DNA of 6,656 bases from Halococcaceae archaeon (GTDB lineage: Archaea; Halobacteriota; Halobacteria; Halobacteriales; Halalkalicoccaceae): the NCBI GenBank assembly GCA_007128515.1, contig SKXI01000357.1:1-6656 (forward strand), written 5' to 3'. How positions within the stretch are numbered: position 1 is the first letter of the stretch; every line of letters begins with the position of its first letter. Of the stretch, positions 1 to 4,566 are shown piece by piece. The position numbers were made by a program, and so were the translations under genes. Below the pieces are notes generated by a model that had not been told where the DNA came from, made no database searches, and was given only the letters and a program-made list of their open reading frames with translations.

Positions 1-166
1 CGAGGCCGCCAGCACCCGGTTCCGACCGGCCGCCGGCTCGGGCCTCCCGACGGCTCGACGGTCTCGGGACGGCGAGCGTGAGTCCCACGGATCGGTCCAC
101 GCGGTCCCGGGTGCAAACCGTCCCCCCAACGAAGCGGGAGTGAACGGGTCCCCGCACGAGCGACAA

Positions 167-183
167 CCCGATACCGTATCGGG
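167..183. promoter_or_regulatory. 17-bp palindrome over the -29 to -19 promoter region
   Basis: CCCGATACCGTATCGGG is a perfect 8-bp inverted repeat around a single central base. It lies 16 to 32 bases before the ATG at 199, where a haloarchaeal TATA box would be expected, and no better TATA-like element is visible nearby. A repressor binding here could block TBP. This is inference from position and symmetry only. Confidence 0.35.
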
Positions 184-190
184 CCGTACC

Positions 191-196
191 GGAGGT
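191..196 (+). promoter_or_regulatory. Shine-Dalgarno sequence GGAGGT
   Basis: GGAGGT matches the archaeal anti-Shine-Dalgarno core and sits two bases before the ATG at 199. It supports that ATG and implies a leadered mRNA, unlike most genes in the window. The spacing is shorter than usual, which weakens the assignment. Confidence 0.45.
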
Positions 197-198
197 CG

Positions 199-576
199 AT
201 GGCCACCGGGAGGGAAGATCTCAGGACCCAGTTCACGGGCACGGTCGCCGGGAGTTTCGCGATCGGCGTCGACGCGCGAGGGACCGCCACCTGTACCGCC
301 TGCGGGCGGACGCTCGGGGGCGACGACCGCGTGCGGGCGGGCTGTCTGGAGTACGAGGGTCACACCTGGGAGTTGCTGGACCTCGCCTGTCCCGATCACC
401 TGGCGGGGAGCGTGCGAGAGACGATGGGCGTCCGGGCGGCCGACCAGGCGGTGATCGAGGCGACGCTCGAACCGACCGGCTACCACGACCCGTTCGGCGA
501 GTTCCACCCGGAGGTGCTCACCCTCGGCGCGGTGGAGATACTCGATTTCAGCCCCACGGTGGAGGGCTACGAGTGA
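199..576 (+). CDS. Small protein with zinc-binding-like Cys/His pattern, function unknown
   Basis: This encodes 125 residues that I cannot assign to a named family. There is no signal peptide or membrane segment. A CxxC pair at Cys32/Cys35 (CTACGR) is followed by Cys49 and then by Cys64-x2-His67 (CPDH). This spacing could bind one zinc ion through two knuckles, as in treble-clef or zinc-ribbon folds. The C-terminal third (residues 90-125) is acidic, with aromatic residues and no motif I know. The ATG at 199 is chosen because GGAGGT lies just upstream and because codon use becomes G/C-biased from there. It stands alone and converges on the membrane-protein gene at 632. Zinc binding is inferred; a role in DNA binding or protein interaction is possible but unsupported. 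Confidence 0.75.
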   Translation: MATGREDLRTQFTGTVAGSFAIGVDARGTATCTACGRTLGGDDRVRAGCLEYEGHTWELLDLACPDHLAGSVRETMGVRAADQAVIEATLEPTGYHDPFGEFHPEVLTLGAVEILDFSPTVEGYE

Positions 577-607
577 GATCGGTCTCCCCGTTCCGCGGGT
601 CACGTCG

Positions 608-623
608 ACCGGAACGCTCCGGT
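608..623. terminator. Possible hairpin between convergent genes
   Basis: ACCGGA and TCCGGT form a 6-bp stem around a 4-base loop in the 55-base gap between the stops of the 199-576 and 632-910 genes. It could mark 3' ends on both strands. There is no T-run on either side, and archaeal termination usually depends on T-runs, so the call is weak. Confidence 0.2.
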
Positions 624-631
624 ACCAGGGG

Positions 632-910
632 TCAGAACAACAGCGAGAGCACCCGGACGGTCGCGGCGGTGAAGACGACGGCGAGGCCGATCAGGGTGAC
701 CAGGTAGGTCCGACCCTCGGGAACCGAGCGCGTCTCCGGGTCGGATCGCCACACCTGCACGACCGCCGTGAGCGCCATGCCGAACCCACCGACGAGGAGC
801 AAGAACGCGCCGACCCCCGGATCGCCCGAGAGGACGTGGAGGAGTCCCCACGTCCCGACGAGGAGGCCCGCGGCGGTCACCGTAGCCTGGTAGGTGAGAT
901 ACCGCTCCAT
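632..910 (-). CDS. Small three-helix membrane protein, function unknown
   Basis: The product has 92 residues with three predicted membrane helices at about 8-27, 33-54 and 68-90. A short polar loop with a SDPETRS motif (56-62) lies between helices 2 and 3. I do not recognise a named family. The ATG at 910 is preferred over the in-frame GTG at 925 because a TATA-like GTTATGAG lies about 26 bases upstream, fitting a leaderless transcript. The protein aligns without gaps, at about 24% identity by hand count (22 of 91), with the product of the adjacent 954-1229 gene, including the shared TRSxP loop, so the two are ancient tandem paralogues. It may be an accessory or structural membrane protein; nothing indicates a substrate. 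Confidence 0.75.
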   Translation of the reverse strand: MERYLTYQATVTAAGLLVGTWGLLHVLSGDPGVGAFLLLVGGFGMALTAVVQVWRSDPETRSVPEGRTYLVTLIGLAVVFTAATVRVLSLLF

Positions 911-931
911 GGCGAGACCTGCCACCCTACC

Positions 932-939
932 CTCATAAC
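932..939 (-). promoter_or_regulatory. TATA-like promoter element of the 632-910 gene
   Basis: GTTATGAG on the minus strand lies 22-29 bases before the ATG at 910, in otherwise G/C-rich sequence. That is the spacing expected for a leaderless haloarchaeal gene. It suggests that this gene is transcribed independently of its upstream paralogue and supports the start choice. Confidence 0.4.
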
Positions 940-953
940 TCGTCGGGTCCGGT

Positions 954-1229
954 TCAGAGTAGCGACGAGCGCGTCTGGAGGAGCGGGCCGAGAATCACGA
1001 AGAGCGCGACGACGACGGCCCGAAACGCCAACGCGTCCGGTGGGGACCTGGTCGAGGGCTCCGACGTGGCGACCTCGAAGCCGACGGCGAGGATCGTTCC
1101 GACGCCACCGAGCGTCATGAGTCCGCCCACGAGGGTCGAGCCATCCGAGAGGAGACTTGACACGCCGAAGCCAACGAAGACGGTCCCCACGAGGGCCGAC
1201 GAGCCGTGATAGACGCGAAAGCTGTCGAT
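954..1229 (-). CDS. Paralogous three-helix membrane protein, start codon unresolved (ATC at expected start)
   Basis: The frame encodes 91 residues alignable end to end and without gaps with the 92-residue product of the neighbouring 632-910 gene. Shared features are the three hydrophobic stretches (about 11-27, 32-52, 69-86), a GGxG in helix 2 and the loop SEPSTRSPP (residues 56-64), matching SDPETRSVP. The alignment reaches the first codon of the paralogue, but here that codon is ATC, not ATG. The nearest canonical in-frame start downstream is GTG at 1190, which would remove the first 13 residues and part of helix 1. The only one upstream is at 1484, and it would add about 85 Arg/Ser-rich residues that do not look coding. 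A TATA-like element lies 22-29 bases before the ATC. The gene may use a non-AUG start, start at 1190, or be a recently inactivated pseudogene. Function unknown. Confidence 0.6.
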   Translation of the reverse strand: MDSFRVYHGSSALVGTVFVGFGVSSLLSDGSTLVGGLMTLGGVGTILAVGFEVATSEPSTRSPPDALAFRAVVVALFVILGPLLQTRSSLL

Positions 1230-1250
1230 GAGTAGATAATACTGCAGGCG

Positions 1251-1258
1251 ATAACAAA
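1251..1258 (-). promoter_or_regulatory. TATA-like promoter element of the 954-1229 gene
   Basis: TTTGTTAT on the minus strand is 22-29 bases before the ATC at 1229, in the same relative place as GTTATGAG before the paralogue's ATG. A second AT-rich stretch at 1235-1243 could instead place the transcript start near 1212, which would suit a start at GTG 1190. Confidence 0.35.
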
Positions 1259-1500
1259 CGATCCGGCGAGGGGTTCCGAAGGCGGCTCGTGGAGCGAGTC
1301 GTCGACACTCCGACCTCCGGTCGATCGGTGACCTCCCGCTGCTCCGTCGCCGCGGCTTGGACCGATGCGGACTGGGACCGTACTGCGGGCCCGTCGGGTT
1401 CGAGCCGTTCGATCCGGAGAGAGATCCCGACGTGCGGCACGAGGAGCTGGTGCGAATGACGTACGACCGCGATCGAGAGGGCACTTCGTCGTACGGCTAA
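1255..1500 (+). pseudogene. Coding-like remnant, possibly frameshifted gene fragment
   Basis: Between the membrane-protein gene and the toxin-antitoxin operon there is no intact gene. The plus-strand frame ending at TAA 1498-1500 looks coding over its last 39 codons from 1381: 32 of them end in G or C, and 10 residues are Asp or Glu, as in real genes here. It has no good start; the only ATG, at 1456, leaves 14 codons. Upstream of about 1380 the coding-like character seems to pass to a second open frame (1232-1456), with a Val/Glu/Asp-rich translation. This fits a decayed gene with a frameshift near 1380. I cannot name the family. In G/C-rich DNA, chance open frames of this size are common, so confidence is low. 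Confidence 0.25.
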
Positions 1501-1559
1501 CGGAGCCGATCCTCGCTCGACCCGAGTGAATCGACACCGGCGCGTGTGACAGCCCAACA

Positions 1560-1567
1560 GAGTTAGG
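1560..1567 (+). promoter_or_regulatory. Weak TATA-like element of the vapBC operon
   Basis: GAGTTAGG is the most AT-rich stretch at the position (-34 to -27) expected for a leaderless transcript starting at the antitoxin ATG at 1594. It resembles the GTTAT elements before the two membrane-protein genes. It is a weak match, placed mainly by spacing. Confidence 0.25.
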
Positions 1568-1575
1568 TGGGTGAA

Positions 1576-1591
1576 CTGTGTACGTACACAG
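1576..1591. promoter_or_regulatory. Perfect 16-bp palindrome, probable VapB/VapBC operator
   Basis: CTGTGTACGTACACAG is perfectly self-complementary and ends two bases before the antitoxin ATG at 1594. It occupies -18 to -3, between the likely TATA box and the start, where a bound protein would obstruct RNA polymerase. Many VapB-type antitoxins, alone or with their toxin, repress their own operon by binding such palindromes. The site is seen directly; the bound protein is inferred. Confidence 0.6.
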
Positions 1592-1593
1592 CA

Positions 1594-1866
1594 ATGGGGA
1601 CGAGGACGATCTCCCTCACGGACGAGGCGTACGAACGCCTCAAAGCGAGCAAGCGCGAGGGCGAGAGCTTCAGCGACGTGGTCAACCGGATCGCACCTGG
1701 CGTTCGGTTGGCGGAGTACCACGGCGCGTTGAGCGAGGAGACGGCTGACTCGCTCCGGGAGGCGATCCGAGAGGGGCGGGCAGAACGTGAGGAGGCCCGC
1801 GGTCGTCGGCGCGCTCGGATCGCCAGCGCTCTCGATCCGGACGACCCACCACCCGACGGTTCGTGA
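1594..1866 (+). CDS. vapB: VapB-family antitoxin
   Basis: This is a 90-residue antitoxin that would neutralise the PIN-domain toxin encoded next. Its N-terminal part (about 3-34: TRTISLTDEAYERLK, then SFSDVVNRI) matches the archaeal VapB family (PF02697/DUF217-like), with a short strand followed by helices as in ribbon-helix-helix DNA-binding folds. The C-terminal half (about 50-80) is a highly charged Glu/Arg-rich helix, of the kind that wraps around a PIN toxin, followed by an acidic Pro-rich tail. The ATG at 1594 is preferred over GTG at 1567, because the longer form would place the palindromic operator inside the coding region and add residues outside the family domain. Its stop overlaps the toxin start by four bases (GTGA), giving translational coupling. 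Expression is probably autoregulated through the palindrome at 1576-1591. Confidence 0.85.
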   Translation: MGTRTISLTDEAYERLKASKREGESFSDVVNRIAPGVRLAEYHGALSEETADSLREAIREGRAEREEARGRRRARIASALDPDDPPPDGS

Positions 1867-2252
1867 TCCTCGACACCGGGTTTCTCATCGACCTGTTGGC
1901 CGGGGACCCCGACGCAGAGGTGGTGGCCGACGAACTCGACGAGAGCGGCCGTGCGGCCGTCTCGGTGATCACGGTGATGGAGCTGTACGAGGGAATCCAC
2001 CTCGCCGAGCGGACCGATCAGGAGCACCGTCGCGTCGTGGAGCTACTCGACGGCATCAACAGCAGACCGGTGACCGGGGACGTCGCGACGACGGCGGGAG
2101 AGGTGAGCGCGGTCCTCTCGCAGCGGGGGCTTCCGGTCGGGGTCGAGGACGTTCTGATCGGGAGTACGGCGCTCGTGGCGAACGAACCGGTCGTGACTCG
2201 GAACGTGAGACACTTCGAGCGGATCGACGGGCTCGACGTCCGGGAGTACTGA
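1863..2252 (+). CDS. vapC: VapC-family PIN-domain ribonuclease toxin
   Basis: The product is a 129-residue PIN-domain toxin, expected to be a Mg2+/Mn2+-dependent endoribonuclease that slows translation by cutting RNA, often tRNA or rRNA in known VapCs. Conserved acidic residues are visible: Asp4 in MILDTGFLIDLL, Glu40 in the VMELYEGI motif, and Asp96 in GVEDVLIGSTA. The fourth catalytic position is Asn114 in VTRNVRHF, a common variant. Length is typical of the family and nothing is truncated, so the toxin looks active. Translation starts at GTG 1863, overlapping the antitoxin stop (GTGA) with no separate ribosome binding site, so it should be made by coupling to the antitoxin. The RNA target cannot be read from the sequence. 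Confidence 0.88.
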   Translation: MILDTGFLIDLLAGDPDAEVVADELDESGRAAVSVITVMELYEGIHLAERTDQEHRRVVELLDGINSRPVTGDVATTAGEVSAVLSQRGLPVGVEDVLIGSTALVANEPVVTRNVRHFERIDGLDVREY

Positions 2253-2424
2253 GAGGGATCGTCGGAGGAGTTCATACTTCCTCGACGGTGGACCGAACGA
2301 CATCGGTGGTGTGTACCCCTGAGAGGTGCGATTGGCTACGATAACCCCTATGAGACGGTCGGCGTCCATTCCACCCGCGAACGCAGGCCGGTCGCTCACC
2401 AGTGCCCACACGCTCTCTCGACTC

Positions 2425-2892
2425 ATGGACCGAAGGCCACGGAACGTCGAGAACGCGATCGAGCAGGGGATGGAGGCGTACTTCACCGCGGAGGGTGCGC
2501 TCTCGCTGCTCCAGGCGATCGACTGGGAGGCCGTCCTCTTCGGCATCGAGAGCGACAGACCCGTCGACTACGAGCGGGTCGGTGAGATCACCGGGCAGTT
2601 CGTCGGCCGCCTCGTCGTCCGCCGGACGATCGGACAGGTCACCCCGGGGGGAATGGCCGAACAGACCCTCGGCTACACCGTGGGTGGGCTGATCGGGAAG
2701 TCCGCGGTCAGGGCCGTAAGCGACCGCGAACTCGGGCTGGCCGCCGAACGTGCGGTGCGACGAGTCACCTCCGAGCGCTCGCTCTCGCCGGCCGAGGACC
2801 ACACCGTGATCGACATCGAGGGACCCGAGGACACGGGAGACGAGGATGACGAAACCGGCAGAACTGAAGGGAGCGACGGGAGAGACGACTGA
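2425..2892 (+). CDS. Acidic haloarchaeal protein of unknown function
   Basis: The product is 155 residues from the ATG at 2425. I do not recognise the family. Residues about 1-70 look helical and amphipathic (NAIEQGMEAYF, LLQAIDWEAVLFGIE). Residues 70-105 are rich in Gly, Val and Arg (GRLVVRRTIG, GYTVGGLIGKSAV) with possible small-residue helix packing, but no segment is long and hydrophobic enough for a confident membrane helix. The last 30 residues are a disordered-looking acidic tail. Alternative starts are ATG 2350 and GTG 2326; the extra residues are Ser/Arg/Pro-rich and not acidic, so the shorter form is preferred. An AT-rich ACGATAAC at 2338-2345 could be its TATA box, giving a leader of about 55 bases. 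It lies downstream of vapC in the same direction but 172 bases away, so it is probably separate. Its stop abuts that of the aminotransferase. Confidence 0.65.
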   Translation: MDRRPRNVENAIEQGMEAYFTAEGALSLLQAIDWEAVLFGIESDRPVDYERVGEITGQFVGRLVVRRTIGQVTPGGMAEQTLGYTVGGLIGKSAVRAVSDRELGLAAERAVRRVTSERSLSPAEDHTVIDIEGPEDTGDEDDETGRTEGSDGRDD

Positions 2893-4059
2893 TCAGAGTT
2901 CGGCTTCGACCGCGGCGATCCCTGCCTCGACGTCGGCGTCGACGGCGACGTCGCCGAGGGCCTCGCCGACGGTACGTACCCCGCGGAGGACCTCTTCGGA
3001 GCTGAGCCGACCCATGTTGCTGACCCGGAATATCTCCCCGCCCAGGTGTGCCTGTCCGCCGCTGATCGAGACGTTTCGCTCACTGACCGCGTCGAAGAAC
3101 TCCGTCGGAGCCTCCTTTACGGAGTCGGGCAGCGCCGTCGCCGTCACCGTGTTCGACCGGACGGTCACGCCACGGGCCTCCGGGAACGGTTCGAGGCCCA
3201 TCGCGGCGAAGCCCCGCCGAAACGCCTCTGCCTGCCGGCGGTGACGGCGGATTCTGGCTGGCAAGCCCTCCTCGGTGATCTCCTCGACGGCGACCGCGAG
3301 CGCGCGAAACAGTGGGACCGCGCTGGTGAAGGGCGTCTGGTGGTCGGCGGCCTTCCGGAGGTGCCACTCCAGGTCCGAGTAGAAGGGCGCGGACTCGCCG
3401 TGGGCGACCTCGGCGGCCCGGTCGGTGACGTACATCGCGCTCACGCCGGGTGGGGCCGCGAGCGCCTTCTGCGAGTCGGTGATCGCGACGTCGACGTTCC
3501 AGTCGTCGATACAGAAGACGTCGCCGCCGATCGAGGTGACCCCGTCGACGACGAACAGCGCGTCGGCCTCGCGGGCGAGGTCGCCGACCGCGGAGACGGG
3601 GTTGAGAAGCCCGGTCGACGTCTCGTTGTGGACCATCGTGACGACGTCCGTGTCGTGGCCGATGGCGTCGGCGACCGCGTCGAGGTCGAACGAGTCGCCC
3701 CAGTCGGCCTCCACCCGTGTGACCGAGCAGTACCGGTCGGCGATCCGGGCGAACCGACGGCCGAACTTCCCGTTGACGAGCGCGACGAGCTCGCTCTCGG
3801 GGTCGACGAGGTTCGCGACTGCCATCTCCATCCCCATCGTCGCCGTCCCGTTGAGGATCAGGCTGGTCCCGTCGCTCGCGGTCGAGCGTCCGGAGAGCAT
3901 CGATCGGGTGAACACCTCGTCGAGGCCGCCCTGCGCGCGCTCGTAGACCGACTCGAACGCGGCCGACCGGTGTGAGACCATCGGTTCGGCCATCGCCTCG
4001 CGGACCGCCTCGCTCACCGGGACGGGCCCCGGGTTCAGCAGAAGGAACTCGTCGTCCAT
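2893..4059 (-). CDS. Class V PLP-dependent aminotransferase (alanine-glyoxylate / serine-pyruvate type)
   Basis: This 388-residue cytosolic enzyme belongs to the class V aminotransferases (PF00266, COG0075 type), which transfer amino groups between Ala, Ser or Asp and glyoxylate, pyruvate or another 2-oxo acid. Visible landmarks are an N-terminal LLNPGPVPV (7-15), the phosphate-binding GTATMGMEMA (71-80), HNETSTG (144-150), Asp172 in VVDGVTSIGG for the pyridine nitrogen, the Schiff-base Lys198 in TDSQKALAAPPG, QTPFTSAVP (241-249), and Arg345 in IFRVSNMG, expected to bind the substrate carboxylate. Length is normal and no key residue is missing. The start at 4059 is supported by the NPGP motif near the N-terminus and a TTTAA box 25-29 bases upstream. 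The next gene upstream on this strand is the HalOD1 protein, 147 bases away, with its own candidate hairpins between. The exact amino donor and acceptor cannot be fixed from the sequence. Confidence 0.9.
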   Translation of the reverse strand: MDDEFLLLNPGPVPVSEAVREAMAEPMVSHRSAAFESVYERAQGGLDEVFTRSMLSGRSTASDGTSLILNGTATMGMEMAVANLVDPESELVALVNGKFGRRFARIADRYCSVTRVEADWGDSFDLDAVADAIGHDTDVVTMVHNETSTGLLNPVSAVGDLAREADALFVVDGVTSIGGDVFCIDDWNVDVAITDSQKALAAPPGVSAMYVTDRAAEVAHGESAPFYSDLEWHLRKAADHQTPFTSAVPLFRALAVAVEEITEEGLPARIRRHRRQAEAFRRGFAAMGLEPFPEARGVTVRSNTVTATALPDSVKEAPTEFFDAVSERNVSISGGQAHLGGEIFRVSNMGRLSSEEVLRGVRTVGEALGDVAVDADVEAGIAAVEAEL

Positions 4060-4072
4060 GGTGGCGCATACT

Positions 4073-4083
4073 CCCGTGACGGG
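4073..4083. promoter_or_regulatory. Palindrome CCCGTgACGGG just downstream of the TATA box
   Basis: This is a perfect 5-bp inverted repeat around one base. It touches the TATA box at 4084-4088 and lies 14-24 bases before the aminotransferase start. An additional ACGGG follows the TATA box at 4088-4092, so the box is flanked by two ACGGG half-sites. This placement fits a repressor operator controlling the aminotransferase. Confidence 0.35.
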
Positions 4084-4088
4084 TTAAA
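4084..4088 (-). promoter_or_regulatory. TATA box of the aminotransferase gene
   Basis: TTTAA (in CGTTTAACCC) on the minus strand is centred 27 bases before the ATG at 4059, the spacing of a leaderless haloarchaeal promoter. It is the clearest TATA-like element in the window and supports the chosen start. Confidence 0.55.
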
Positions 4089-4136
4089 CGGGACGGATCC
4101 GGTCAAATGCCGCCGAGTCGGGGCTCATACGGACTG

Positions 4137-4147
4137 CTGACAGTCAG
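4137..4147. repeat. 11-bp palindrome CTGACAGTCAG
   Basis: A perfect 5-bp inverted repeat around one base lies between the HalOD1 stop and the aminotransferase promoter, immediately next to the larger inverted repeat at 4149-4185. It may be an operator or part of a 3'-end structure of the HalOD1 transcript. Function unknown. Confidence 0.3.
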
Positions 4148-4148
4148 T

Positions 4149-4185
4149 ACCGGTGCAACAGCGACCGCCCTACGGTTGCGCCGGT
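4149..4185. repeat. 11-bp inverted repeat with 15-base loop, possible 3'-end hairpin
   Basis: ACCGGTGCAAC (4149-4159) and GTTGCGCCGGT (4175-4185) pair over 11 positions with one mismatch, which is a G-U pair in the plus-strand RNA and C-A in the minus-strand RNA. The repeat lies 22 bases past the HalOD1 stop on the minus strand and upstream of the aminotransferase. It could separate the two transcripts or bind a regulator. No T-run follows on either strand, so a standard terminator is not shown. Confidence 0.35.
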
Positions 4186-4206
4186 AAATCGTTACAGCAA
4201 CCCGTA

Positions 4207-4470
4207 TCAGACGACGGGGCGATAGGCGGTGCCGTCCACGACGATGCGCCCGTCACCGTGGACCGTCGTCTCCATCCCGTCGTGGACGAACCGGAGCGTG
4301 ACGTCACCGGGGCCCGCGACGAGCCGTTCGACGGCGTCGACGTCGATCTGCGCCCCGATCGGCGATATCTCGGTCGGTTCGCACCCCGCCTCCGTTGCGA
4401 TCGCCCGAACGATGGCCTCCGTTATCGACTCTGTCCCGGACCGCCGCCCACCTCGTGCCAGCGTGCTCAT
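4207..4470 (-). CDS. Stand-alone HalOD1-domain protein
   Basis: This small acidic protein of 87 residues resembles the halobacterial output domain HalOD1 (PF18545). Matching features are the helix SITEAIVRAIATEAGCEP (15-32), the ISPIGAQIDVDAVERL segment (35-50), and a C-terminal pair of strands (about 56-82) with TLRFVHDGMETTVHGDG. HalOD1 domains are often found alone or fused to response-regulator receiver domains in haloarchaea and are thought to act as signalling outputs, but no biochemical activity is established to my knowledge. No receiver domain or DNA-binding motif is present. The ATG at 4468-4470 is the only sensible start. It is divergent from the ligase gene and points toward the aminotransferase, but the hairpins and separate promoter between them argue against a simple operon. 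Confidence 0.8.
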   Translation of the reverse strand: MSTLARGGRRSGTESITEAIVRAIATEAGCEPTEISPIGAQIDVDAVERLVAGPGDVTLRFVHDGMETTVHGDGRIVVDGTAYRPVV

Positions 4471-4500
4471 GTGCCTCTGGTAGACCCAGCGACGTACAGG

Positions 4501-4510
4501 GTCTTATCTG
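4501..4510 (-). promoter_or_regulatory. Possible TATA-like element of the HalOD1 gene
   Basis: CAGATAAGAC on the minus strand lies 31-40 bases before the HalOD1 ATG and is the most TATA-like element on that side. The spacing would give a leader of about 5-12 bases. The match is modest. Confidence 0.3.
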
Positions 4511-4566
4511 TCGGGATCTTTCGGATTGACGAGATGGAATGTGTGAAACGATTTGGCACGGGCTAA

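Larger units (their letters stand above)
1..198. other. Left-edge region with no supported gene
   Basis: I can support no gene here. One plus-strand frame stays open across the stretch, but its translation is rich in Arg, Pro, Ser and Gly without the acidic bias of the real genes nearby, and it runs out of frame into the 199-576 gene. The minus strand has only GTG-started open stretches with equally poor composition. The region most likely holds the 5' flank of the 199-576 gene, including a palindrome at 167-183 and a ribosome binding site at 191-196. The end of an upstream gene outside the window cannot be excluded. Confidence 0.4.

Noticed and set aside
911..925. GTG start at 925 for the 632-910 gene
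   Set aside because: The ATG at 910 fits both the TATA spacing and the first aligned codon of the paralogue.
1230..1484. Upstream extension of the 954-1229 frame to a start at 1484
   Set aside because: The extra 85 residues are Ser/Arg-rich, have no counterpart in the paralogue and cover a TATA-like promoter element.
1567..1593. GTG start at 1567 for vapB
   Set aside because: It would place the palindromic operator inside the coding region and add residues outside the family domain.
877..1722. Minus-strand open frame of 281 codons across the paralogue, the remnant and vapB
   Set aside because: The composition is Arg/Ser-rich and non-acidic, and it overlaps two better-supported genes.
3046..3975. 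Long plus-strand open frame (309 codons) opposite the aminotransferase
   Set aside because: It is an antisense shadow of a G/C-rich gene; the minus strand has the intact PLP-lysine and cofactor motifs.
3080..4069. Second minus-strand frame (329 codons) over the aminotransferase
   Set aside because: It is extremely Arg/Gly/Pro-rich, typical of an out-of-frame reading of haloarchaeal DNA.
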